Shown here: in pieces, positions 1 through 9,466 of the stretch | Layout of the letters: each line of letters begins with the position of its first letter | Position numbering within the stretch: the first letter of the stretch is position 1 | Source of the DNA: Pilibacter termitis | Lineage (GTDB): Bacteria > Bacillota > Bacilli > Lactobacillales > Streptococcaceae | DNA: 64,000 nt | Reading direction: 5' to 3' | Assembly: GCF_900167335.1 (NCBI RefSeq) | Contig: NZ_FUXI01000005.1 | Coordinates: 1-64,000 of the forward strand | Notes under the pieces: model-generated | Seen by the model: the letters and a program-made list of their open reading frames with translations, nothing else | Database searches by the model: none | Told to the model about the DNA's origin: nothing | Program-made: the position numbers and the translations under genes

Positions 1-62
1 GTTTCCAGCAAGTAAATGCTGTGGTTCACTGTTGCAGACTTCAAAACGCACCATTACGCTTT
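1..62 (-). repeat. Palindromic repeat family A, partial copy cut by the window edge
   Basis: This is the right half of a family A element: half of the inner hairpin (TTTCCAG), the middle-arm sequence TGCTG, the outer arm TTGCAGACTTCA, the GCACCAT outer clamp and the CGCTTTT terminus. It is almost identical to the right half of the copy at 58341-58460. It lies about 50 bases past the pyrD stop and has the usual orientation relative to that gene. Confidence 0.85.
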
Positions 63-109
63 TATTTTTTCTTTCATACAAATTCATTGATTATTCTTCT
101 ATCTTCATT

Positions 110-1842
<1,733 letters not shown>

Positions 1843-1860
1843 AGCTACTCCTCTCATTAT

Positions 1861-1938
1861 TTAAGGGTACCTCTAAAAACTCACGCTTACCCAAAATTGC
1901 TAATTTGGCTTAAACGGAGTTTTTAAAGGTACCCTTAA
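1861..1938. repeat. Inverted-repeat family B, complete 78-bp copy between pyr attenuator and pyrK
   Basis: The ends are near-perfect inverted repeats: GGGTACCTCTAAAAACTC on the left and the matching GAGTTTTTAAAGGTACCC on the right, bounded by TTAA on both sides. The interior (ACCCAAAATTGCTAATTTGGC) is itself partly palindromic. Similar units occur at 20113-20185, 38621-38688, 41434-41507, 42464-42802 (interrupted) and 57773-57825. It has no coding capacity and looks like a miniature inverted-repeat element. Here it sits in the transcribed leader of pyrK. Confidence 0.8.
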
Positions 1939-1941
1939 CAA

Positions 1942-2042
1942 AAAAACTCCTGACTACCAGAGCCAGAAGTGAATGTCTACATCAAGATAACACCATAAAC
2001 ATGATGCTCACTCCTTCTTAGCCTCTCTGGACTATTCTTAAA
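1942..2042 (-). promoter_or_regulatory. PyrR-binding transcription attenuator of pyrK-pyrD
   Basis: Read on the minus strand, 2011-2036 gives AGTCCAGAGAGGCT followed by AAGAAGGAG, the characteristic PyrR-binding anti-antiterminator loop of Gram-positive pyr operons. It is followed at 1941-1970 by a terminator hairpin (ACTTCTGGCT pairing with GTCAGGAGT) and a T run. In known systems PyrR with UMP or UTP stabilises the binding hairpin and permits termination when pyrimidines are plentiful. The position upstream of pyrK fits that function exactly. Confidence 0.88.
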
Positions 2043-2076
2043 GGAAAAGGGAACCTCTAAATATTTTATTTTTTCT

Positions 2077-2105
2077 AGTATAACTTTTTTTTCGATTGGT
2101 TGCAA
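2077..2105 (-). promoter_or_regulatory. Promoter of the pyrK-pyrD transcript
   Basis: On the minus strand a TTGCAA -35 (2100-2105) and a TATACT -10 (2077-2082) are separated by 17 bases. The expected start lies just upstream of the PyrR attenuator. Between promoter and attenuator, near 2049-2060, is an isolated half-end of family B (GGGAACCTCTAAA). Confidence 0.75.
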
Positions 2106-2224
2106 TGATTTTTGTCTTAAAAATTTTTGATTTTCTTTCGTCTTAACTTCTCAATGAAAATAGCATCTCAAGATTTTCTACATTGCTACCTCTAAAAAAC
2201 AATCCTTCATAAATCCACCCTTAC

Positions 2225-2257
2225 AAAAAAAACTAGAGCAGTTGCCCTAGTTTTTTT
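2225..2257. terminator. Bidirectional intrinsic terminator
   Basis: The sequence AAAAAAACTAG, a short loop region and CTAGTTTTTTT form a hairpin with A and T runs on both sides. Read leftward it would end transcripts of the chitinase gene after they have crossed the four family A repeats at 2319-2806. Confidence 0.8.
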
Positions 2258-2318
2258 CTATAATATTTCAACTTACAACCACACTAGAGAAAGAGAAGTC
2301 TCCCCTTTTCTTTTCTTT

Positions 2319-2806
2319 GTCTAGCTGCGAGGGGCAGGAGGGTGGCAACTGTTCGCAACAGCACTGGAAACTGCGTTTCCAGCAAGTAAATGCTGTGGCT
2401 CACTGCGACAAACTCCTAATCGCCCCGCTCGCTTTTCTGTGTCTAGCTACGTGGGGCAGGAGTTCGGTCGCTGTTCGCAACAGCACTGGAAACTGCGTTT
2501 CCAGCAAGTAAATGCTGTGGCTCACTGCGACAAACTCCTAATCGCCCCGCTCGCTTTTCTGTGTCTAGCTACGTGGGGCAGGAGTTCGGTCGCTGTTCGC
2601 AACAGCACTGGAAACTGCGTTTCCAGTAAATAAATGCTGTGGCTCACTGCGACAAACTCCTAAACGCCCCTCTCTGCTTTTCTTTGTCTAGCTACGAGGG
2701 GCTGAAGTCTGGCAACTGCTCACAATGTCGCTAGAAACTTACGTTTCTAGTAAATGAACGACAGTGTTCGCTGTTGCAGACTTCAAAACGCCCCTCTTCG
2801 CTTTTG
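2319..2806 (-). repeat. Tandem array of four family A palindromic repeats
   Basis: The copies are at 2319-2438, 2441-2560, 2563-2683 and 2686-2806, a period of about 122 bp. Copies 2 and 3 are almost identical. Each runs, on the + strand, from GTCTAGCTACG to CGCTTTTCT. Inner hairpins are CTGGAAAC/GTTTCCAG in copies 1-3 and CTAGAAAC/GTTTCTAG in copy 4. Middle arms are CAGCA/TGCTG and, in copy 4, TGTCG/CGACA. Copy 1 has a left outer arm of one class (GGCAACTG) and a right arm of another (TGCGACAAACTCC), so it looks recombinant. The array begins 9 bases after the chitinase stop codon. Confidence 0.92.
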
Positions 2807-2814
2807 TGTCAAAA

Positions 2815-5800
2815 TTATTTTTTAGCCCAAACTGATGTTTTTCCTGGTTCGTCACCTTTTGTCCACCATTGTGCTTCGTATTTTTGTCCTTTGAAGGTTA
2901 CAGTGTCGCCTTTGACATAGATTTTTTCTGCTAACCATTCATTGTCTTGTTCTTTAACGGCTAATTCCCATGGACCTGTTCCGTAATCGTTTGGTTCATC
3001 ACCTTGAGTCCACCATTTTGCAACATATTCTTTTCCTTTATACGTTACTTTGTCGCCAGTTTGGTACACTTTGCTTGCACTCCACTCGTTATCTGTTGGA
3101 GCTGGTTTTTCTGGTGTTACTGGTGATGTTGGTAGTGGCATTGGAGGCACTACTGGTAATATTGGGTTTGGTAATTCTGGTGTTACAGGGATTGTTGGCC
3201 ATGTAATCGGAGGAACTCCCGGTAATGTTGGTTGTTCTTTCTCTTTCACCGTTACCACACGTTTTGCTGTTGTCGTGTTGTTTCCACTATCTGTTACAGA
3301 GTAAGTCAATTCATATTTTCCAGCTTTTGTTGTGTCAACTGTACCTGTCACTTTGATTTTCGCTGTCAAATCGCCGTCTTCTTTATCGCTTGCTGTAATT
3401 CCTGCAAGAGCGTTAAATTTGTCGCCAACTGTAATTGTTGCGTCCATTACACCTGAGAGAATTGGTTTTGTATCTACTACTACGCTACCACTTCCACCTT
3501 GACCATAGTCAATCAAATCTTTGTAACGATTCACAAATTCCCAGTTGTAGTTTTTTCCATTTGCGTCACATCCTGCATCCCAGTTAACAGACCAAGTCAT
3601 CAAACCTTTGATTTGGTGGTTGTCTTTTGTCAAACGAGCCATTGCGTTTTTCACGTCTTTTGCTTCTTTAACATAACCACTTCCTGCAGCATCTGGATTT
3701 GACGGCAAACCAATAACCAATTTATCGGCAGGAATTTGCACATATCCAGCAAAACCGTCTGTTCCGTTAATCAATGCTGAACTTAATGCGTACAAGAAAT
3801 CAGCTTTTTTCGCATCGTTGTTTTGTGCCAACCATACACCATTTTCTCCAGATACACCGTCGCCACCTTGGTTGTAGTATTGTGGGTTAATCCAATCGTA
3901 ATAACCTTCTAATCCTTTAATGTATTTCGCATACGAACCATTTGCTTTCAAGTATGGAAATTCAGGTGCCATTGTAATCAAGAAGTTTTTCCCTTCTCTA
4001 GCGTAATGGTCTTTTACTTCTCTCAATACTTCCGGAAGAACTGTTTGGTTTTCCGCTGCTGTAATTGCTGATTGTTCCAAGTCAATATCCAATCCGTCAA
4101 ATCCGTATTTGTCCACTTGGTTGATGATTTCTTTAACAAATGCAGCTTTATCACTTTGGCGAAGTTCAATATGAGCGTCCGCACCACCTAAAGCAAGCAA
4201 TACTGAAGTTCCTTTGGCATTCAATTCGCCAACTTCTTTACGAAACTCTTCATCTGTTTTGTTGTACGGCTTGAATGTTGGAATGTGTGAGTTGCCTGAT
4301 GCTTTCATGAATGAAACATCTACGACATTGTAGTTTTCATCAATTTCATCTAAATCAAGTGCAACTGCTGTACCACGTTGGTAGCCGTCATTTTTAGACG
4401 CCCAGTTATGCCAGTAACCAACCATTACTTGTTTACTTGGGTTCACCATTTCATCTGCAGCATCCCCTGTTGAAACGACTTTTTCTTTTACTGTAATCAC
4501 ACGTTTGGCTGTTGTTGTGTTTTTCGCACTGTCTGTTACAGAGTATGTCAATTCATATTGACCTGATTTTGTTGTGTCAACTGTTCCTGTAACGCTGATT
4601 TTTGACGTAATATCGCCGTCTTCTTTATCTGTTGCTTTTACTCCTGACAAAGCGTTGAAGTTATCGCCAACAGTAATTGTTTTGTTGCTCATGCCTGTGA
4701 ATACTGGTTTTTCATTTGGTGCTACTACTTTTTCTTTTACTGTAATCACACGTTTGACTGTTGTTGTGTTGTTCGCACTGTCTGTTACAGAGTATGTCAA
4801 TTCATATTGACCTGATTTTGTTGTGTCAACTGTTCCTGTAACACTGATTTTTGAAGTAATATCGCCGTCTTCTTTATCTGTTGCTTTTACTCCTGACAAA
4901 GCATTGAAGTTATCGCCAACAGTAATTGTTTTGTTGCTCACGCCTGTGAATACTGGTTTTTCATTTGGTGCTACTACTTTTTCTTTTACTGTAATCACAC
5001 GTTTTACTGTTGTTGTGTTGTTTGCACTGTCTGTTACAGAGTATGTCAATTCATATTGACCTGATTTTGTTGTGTCAACTGTTCCTGTAACACTGATTTT
5101 TGACGTAATATCGCCGTCTTCTTTATCTGTTGCTTTTACTCCTGACAAAGCGTTGAAGTTGTCGCCAACAGTAATCGTTTCGTTTTGCACGCCAGAGAAT
5201 ACTGGAGCCGCATCAACCGTTGATTGACTTCCGTAAATCATTTGGCTACCTACTACAATTTTGTCATTATAGTATTGTACCAATTCAATCGATTCAATTT
5301 CGTTCAATTGAGCATCTTTGCCGTCTGCACGAGTAAGTTTGAATTGTTTTGTTTCTCCTTGTTTGATGTAACGTCCATCATATTGTGTAGAAAGGTCAAC
5401 AATTGTCTTGTCGCCATTTGTTGTAACAGTTCCAGCTTTGTAATCTCCCTTGTTCAAAGTAGAACCGTCTTTCATTTTAATAACAAAATGAGGTTTTTTC
5501 ACTGCACCAAAATAACGGTCAGCATATTTCAACGCATCACTTGATGAAGTTTCTGCTTGTTGGTTGTTCGTTACAGAAATTTGGAAACCTTTTTTACCAG
5601 AATCTGTTCCTGCAAGTTCCACTTTTGCTGAAACATTCAATTTCAATTCATAGTCTTCTTTTTGGCTTGGCAATGTGAAATTGTTTCCATATAAACCTTT
5701 TGCGATTGCATCTGTCAATTCACTACGCACACCGTCATTGTCTTCGTCGTTATCTTGAGAAGCCATCCAAGAAATCATTCCACCAAGACCATGAGCTTTT

Positions 5801-7095
5801 ACATAGTTTGCTTTTTCAGTAATCGAACGAACATTTTCAAATGTATAGAAATCCTTTGTGCTTTCTGAATACATATATGGAGCTTTCGCCACATCATCCC
5901 AGTATTCTTTCAAGTCAGGAATATTGCGTTTTAATAAGTCAAGGTTACGGAATGACCATACGCCACCTTTACGTCCACCGTCTCCAGCAGCTGCTGGTAC
6001 ATCATTTTCCGCACCACGTGAAGGGCTGTCATCACCATCTTTGTTTGTTGCACTTGCTTTTTGGAACAAACCAGGTTGACTTGGGTCGTTTCCTTTTTCT
6101 ACGCTATCCCAACCACGTGTATAGAATGCTGCACCGATAACCACTTTGTCCATTTGAACATTTTTGCTTTCCAAATATTTCACCATTGTATCTACTGAAT
6201 GGTCATTTTTCGCATTTGGATTTGCATAAAGTCCTGTATGGTGACCTGTATATTCGTCAAACGCACCTGTCAAGTCATAACTCATCACATTTCCGAAATC
6301 AATAATCTTGAACAAACGAGAAACATCAATTCCTTTATCCATCATGGCAACTGAACCCGGAAGTGCTGTTGACAATTCGTAAGTTTTGCCAATTTCTACC
6401 CCTTGTTTGTCTAAACCGTCACGCAATGCTTGCATTAATTTAATGTAGTTATCGTAATCTTCAGGCTTCGCATTTGGTGTTCCTTCGTCGTTTTTGTTGT
6501 CAACTAAATCACCTTGACGAACATTTGTTGGGTATTCCCAGTCAATATCAACGAAATCCATATCTGTCAATTTGATAAACTTCATGACATTTTTAACAAA
6601 GTTAGCACGTTTTGTAGGATTTGCAGATACTTCTGAGAAGTCTCCAGACTTACTCCAACCACCAAGTGAAACACCTAAACGCATATTTGGATGTTGTGAG
6701 CGAATTGCCGCCAACGCTGGAATACAACCTGCAAGTGGATCTTCCCACTGATTGCCACTTCCCACTGGATTATCAAATGCAGCTCCTGCATCTGTCAATT
6801 TCAATTCACCATTTGAGTCAAAATCTAAGAATGAGAAGTTTAAGTGTGTGTAATCTCCTGCTGGTAAATCTTTTGGATATTGATTTCCTTGTCCTCCCCA
6901 GACTGACCAATCTCCATAATACATTACGTTACGATAAGGTGCTTTTTGTTGTTGTTTTGCTTTTGTCTGAACAGGTGTATTTGCTACAACTGTTTCGTTT
7001 GCTGCCACTGTGATAAGTGGAGTAGATAATTGCAACATTGTAAGTGCAACAGTTGACGTTGCCATAACTTTATTAATAATTTTTGATGCTTTCAC
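2815..7095 (-). CDS. Secreted multidomain chitinase with two GH18 catalytic domains
   Basis: This 1426-residue protein starts with a Sec signal peptide (about residues 1-32). The first GH18 domain (about 52-490) has the DxxDxDxE motif FVDIDWEYP, with catalytic Glu at about 187. Then come a linker domain, three nearly identical 83-residue Ig-like DUF5011-type repeats (about 630-880), a second GH18 domain (about 882-1205) with DGLDIDLE (Glu about 1007), a fourth Ig-like repeat, a proline-rich linker, and two C-terminal chitin-binding modules of the CBM5/12 type (paired W-W motifs, KWWTQGDEP and QWWTKGDEP). It should hydrolyse chitin outside the cell. The start is GTG, preceded by AGAGG 8 bases upstream. 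No LPXTG anchor is present. It is divergent from the Mga-like regulator. Confidence 0.96.
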   Translation of the reverse strand: MKASKIINKVMATSTVALTMLQLSTPLITVAANETVVANTPVQTKAKQQQKAPYRNVMYYGDWSVWGGQGNQYPKDLPAGDYTHLNFSFLDFDSNGELKLTDAGAAFDNPVGSGNQWEDPLAGCIPALAAIRSQHPNMRLGVSLGGWSKSGDFSEVSANPTKRANFVKNVMKFIKLTDMDFVDIDWEYPTNVRQGDLVDNKNDEGTPNAKPEDYDNYIKLMQALRDGLDKQGVEIGKTYELSTALPGSVAMMDKGIDVSRLFKIIDFGNVMSYDLTGAFDEYTGHHTGLYANPNAKNDHSVDTMVKYLESKNVQMDKVVIGAAFYTRGWDSVEKGNDPSQPGLFQKASATNKDGDDSPSRGAENDVPAAAGDGGRKGGVWSFRNLDLLKRNIPDLKEYWDDVAKAPYMYSESTKDFYTFENVRSITEKANYVKAHGLGGMISWMASQDNDEDNDGVRSELTDAIAKGLYGNNFTLPSQKEDYELKLNVSAKVELAGTDSGKKGFQISVTNNQQAETSSSDALKYADRYFGAVKKPHFVIKMKDGSTLNKGDYKAGTVTTNGDKTIVDLSTQYDGRYIKQGETKQFKLTRADGKDAQLNEIESIELVQYYNDKIVVGSQMIYGSQSTVDAAPVFSGVQNETITVGDNFNALSGVKATDKEDGDITSKISVTGTVDTTKSGQYELTYSVTDSANNTTTVKRVITVKEKVVAPNEKPVFTGVSNKTITVGDNFNALSGVKATDKEDGDITSKISVTGTVDTTKSGQYELTYSVTDSANNTTTVKRVITVKEKVVAPNEKPVFTGMSNKTITVGDNFNALSGVKATDKEDGDITSKISVTGTVDTTKSGQYELTYSVTDSAKNTTTAKRVITVKEKVVSTGDAADEMVNPSKQVMVGYWHNWASKNDGYQRGTAVALDLDEIDENYNVVDVSFMKASGNSHIPTFKPYNKTDEEFRKEVGELNAKGTSVLLALGGADAHIELRQSDKAAFVKEIINQVDKYGFDGLDIDLEQSAITAAENQTVLPEVLREVKDHYAREGKNFLITMAPEFPYLKANGSYAKYIKGLEGYYDWINPQYYNQGGDGVSGENGVWLAQNNDAKKADFLYALSSALINGTDGFAGYVQIPADKLVIGLPSNPDAAGSGYVKEAKDVKNAMARLTKDNHQIKGLMTWSVNWDAGCDANGKNYNWEFVNRYKDLIDYGQGGSGSVVVDTKPILSGVMDATITVGDKFNALAGITASDKEDGDLTAKIKVTGTVDTTKAGKYELTYSVTDSGNNTTTAKRVVTVKEKEQPTLPGVPPITWPTIPVTPELPNPILPVVPPMPLPTSPVTPEKPAPTDNEWSASKVYQTGDKVTYKGKEYVAKWWTQGDEPNDYGTGPWELAVKEQDNEWLAEKIYVKGDTVTFKGQKYEAQWWTKGDEPGKTSVWAKK

Positions 7096-7397
7096 AATTG
7101 ATACCTCTTTTTATTCTAAATTAATATTCTCGGAACAGAACGATGAGCTCTTGTCGTTCTGCTTGAGTATAATATAAATCATTTTTTTACCGAAGAAAAC
7201 ATTTATACTACCTATTTTACAAAAACGAGAATGAAATAATGAAATTTAGTTTTTGGAAATTATTTTCTATTTTACGGAATTATGTATAATTTTTTCAAAC
7301 CTTTGAGCATATTGTATGACTTTTTTCTTCTATGGCTTTATTCTTAATGTAGAAGTTTATTAATAATGCTAGATTAATTTTAAAAGGGGTTAGGATT
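7096..7397. promoter_or_regulatory. Divergent control region between chitinase and Mga-like regulator
   Basis: This AT-rich 302-bp region holds a leftward -10-like TATATTATACT at about 7165-7175. Just downstream of it is a perfect 8-bp inverted repeat, CAGAACGA (7136-7143) and TCGTTCTG (7154-7161), around a 10-base spacer that contains GAGCTC. The dyad falls in the expected early transcribed region of the chitinase gene, so it could be an operator or an mRNA hairpin. I see no clear cre box here. Confidence 0.5.
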
Positions 7398-8840
7398 ATG
7401 AATATCAATTCTTTATTTTTTTCCGATAGCGAACTATTACTATTAGAAGTCTATATTGAACTTTCTAAATTGAAAACAAAACAGACCGTTTCTATCAAGG
7501 CACTTTCAGAGTCGCTTTTCCTCTCCTATGGTCAAGTTTCTCGCTATCTTGTGAAAATCCAACATCAACTAACGGAAATGGACGAATGGACGAAAGGATT
7601 TGTCATTAAAAATGGCTTGATTGAGTTTCTAAAAGATTTTCCAGAAGTCGATAGCTACCGCACGTTTTTCGCACAAAAAACAATTCCTTTCCAAGTATTG
7701 CTCGCACTCCTAAATGAAGAATATGCAACCGTTGAGGAATTTTTGGACGCTCAAGGGATTTCTAAAACAACTTTGCACAACAAAACAAAAAACCTCAATG
7801 CGTTTGCAAAATTTCATGGGGTGACAATTTCCTACACTCCTTTTCAAATCAATGGAAAAGAATTTGCCGTTCGGACGTTTTTCTTCGACTTGCTCTGGCT
7901 TATTTGCAATGGAAAGGACATTTTCACAAAAGACGAAAAAATTCTCTCTAACGCTTATGAAACTTGTGCGTTAAAGGAAAATTATATTTTTAATACTCAG
8001 TGCAATTACTGGCTTAGAATTATCGAAAAACGTGTGTTACACGGTCATGAATACACGCCTCCTGAAAATTTGGAGCATTTGCTTACTTACTATTCTGATA
8101 TTCATTTGATTGAAAGCAGAAAAGTTTTCACCGAAGAACAGTTGAAACGTGAAACACTCTTTTTAAAAGTGTACGCACTCATTCAGTCAATACGCTTGAA
8201 ACGTTATGTGATCAATGATAATTTCTTCCAATATTTAAACCTTGAAGAAAGTCATGTGATTCATAAAACAGCTACACTTTTGAATAAAATTTTAATCAAA
8301 GAAAGAATTTTGACAAAAGATATGGACCAAACGAGAGTGAACAATCTTATTTTGTATATCGCACTTGTGCAGTACATCACGTCCTCACCTTTTCCGTCAA
8401 ACTCGCTTTTCTATAAGGAAGATAATGCTGAATTTAAGGAACTTCAAAAGAAAATTACGCAGGCTTTGACTCCTTATAAAATGCATTTAAAAGATTATTT
8501 GAATGACTTATCATTGCCGTTTTTAAGTCGTATGTTGACAAGAATGATTGTCAATTCACCAAAACAATATGTACAAAAAAAGGTAAGAATCGCTCTTTCC
8601 ATTGAGCCAAACAACCCGAATATCCGAAACATCATCTCGACACTTGTCAAGTATCCAAATATCGAAATCGATTGGTTCAATCCTGAGAAAGATTATGATT
8701 ACGTCATTCACACATTGGGAAACTTTTCCGAAGAATTTCCTGAACTCGACTCATTTTATTGGCAATTTCACTATGAAAAGGAAGAATTGCAACTTTTGGA
8801 ACAGATTATTATCCAGCTTTTAAATCCGAGTAGCAGGTAG
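7398..8840 (+). CDS. Mga/AtxA-like transcriptional regulator
   Basis: This 480-residue cytoplasmic protein has the layout of Mga-family virulence-type activators. An N-terminal HTH (about 8-60, including SIKALSESLFLSYGQVSRYLVKI) is followed by a second Mga-type HTH (about 90-140, VEEFLDAQGISKTTLHNKTKNLNAF). A long helical central region could carry PRD-like segments, and the C-terminal part (about 400-478) resembles the EIIB-like end of such proteins. AAAAGGGG lies upstream of the ATG. It is transcribed away from the chitinase gene, so control of chitinase is a reasonable inference but unproven. Confidence 0.75.
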   Translation: MNINSLFFSDSELLLLEVYIELSKLKTKQTVSIKALSESLFLSYGQVSRYLVKIQHQLTEMDEWTKGFVIKNGLIEFLKDFPEVDSYRTFFAQKTIPFQVLLALLNEEYATVEEFLDAQGISKTTLHNKTKNLNAFAKFHGVTISYTPFQINGKEFAVRTFFFDLLWLICNGKDIFTKDEKILSNAYETCALKENYIFNTQCNYWLRIIEKRVLHGHEYTPPENLEHLLTYYSDIHLIESRKVFTEEQLKRETLFLKVYALIQSIRLKRYVINDNFFQYLNLEESHVIHKTATLLNKILIKERILTKDMDQTRVNNLILYIALVQYITSSPFPSNSLFYKEDNAEFKELQKKITQALTPYKMHLKDYLNDLSLPFLSRMLTRMIVNSPKQYVQKKVRIALSIEPNNPNIRNIISTLVKYPNIEIDWFNPEKDYDYVIHTLGNFSEEFPELDSFYWQFHYEKEELQLLEQIIIQLLNPSSR

Positions 8841-8867
8841 GGGGAAACAAAATCTGCTGAATACTAA

Positions 8868-8905
8868 AAAACCGAGAAATTCATTGTGTGAATGGATTTC
8901 TCGGT
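8868..8905. terminator. Shared terminator between convergent genes
   Basis: AACCGAGAAAT and ATTTCTCGGTT form a long stem between the end of the Mga-like gene and the end of pduT, which converge here. A-rich and T-rich flanks are modest, but the stem is strong. Confidence 0.7.
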
Positions 8906-8911
8906 TATTGA

Positions 8912-9466
8912 CTAATAAACCAAACTCTCAAAAACCTCCTTACGAGGATTGGAAATGACCACTTTATTAATAAGCAATGCCACATCTTTCGTTGAATGGA
9001 CTCCTGCTTCGATTGCGGTATTGCAGGCTTCTGTGTCTCCTGTTACTACAACATAGGATTTTCCAGCAATTCCCGTGGCTAAACGTAGAGCGACAATTGA
9101 CACGTTCGCAGATTTCACTGCTACATCTGCTGCAAGAATCGAACCTGAACAAGAATAATATTCCATTACCCCTACCGCATTCACGCTCTCAGGAATATCT
9201 GTTCGATTGATTCCTTTGATTACTTCTTCTGAAATGCGAGGAATGACGAGATTGCCAACGATGTGCGATTCTCCAATTTCTACACCATATTGGATAGAGC
9301 GTTCAACAGAGGAAGTGTCGCCAGCAACAAGAATATAATACTTCCCCGGGCAACTTGCTTTCGCATAAATAAGCTCAATCTCTGCAATTTTCAACATCTG
9401 ATCCACTGTTTCAATTCCTTTTGATATGCTATTTAATTCTAAAAAACCTAATGTATCAATCTTCAT
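8912..9466 (-). CDS. pduT: Tandem-BMC-domain shell protein, PduT-like
   Basis: This 184-residue protein has two bacterial microcompartment (BMC) domains (about 4-85 and 97-180), the second starting at AVGVMEYYSCSGSILAADVAVKSA. PduT forms pseudohexameric trimers that carry a [4Fe-4S] cluster at the central pore. The pore cysteine is present as Cys39 in KASCPGK. In known Pdu compartments PduT partners PduS to move electrons across the shell. Here it overlaps pduS by 4 bases, so the two are coupled, but no other shell or core enzyme gene lies nearby. Confidence 0.9.
   Translation of the reverse strand: MKIDTLGFLELNSISKGIETVDQMLKIAEIELIYAKASCPGKYYILVAGDTSSVERSIQYGVEIGESHIVGNLVIPRISEEVIKGINRTDIPESVNAVGVMEYYSCSGSILAADVAVKSANVSIVALRLATGIAGKSYVVVTGDTEACNTAIEAGVHSTKDVALLINKVVISNPRKEVFESLVY

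Noticed and set aside
2317-2633. Two 64-residue ORFs, and similar ORFs at 60765-61181 and 60837-61130
   Set aside because: They lie wholly inside family A repeats, recur with the repeat period, and have no ribosome site. They are repeat-derived frames, not genes.
2319-2806. CRISPR array
   Set aside because: Units are directly adjacent, about 120 bp long and internally palindromic, with no unique spacers and no cas genes.
4574-5059. Antisense ORFs opposite the chitinase Ig repeats
   Set aside because: They repeat with the 249-bp period of the sense gene and have no independent support.
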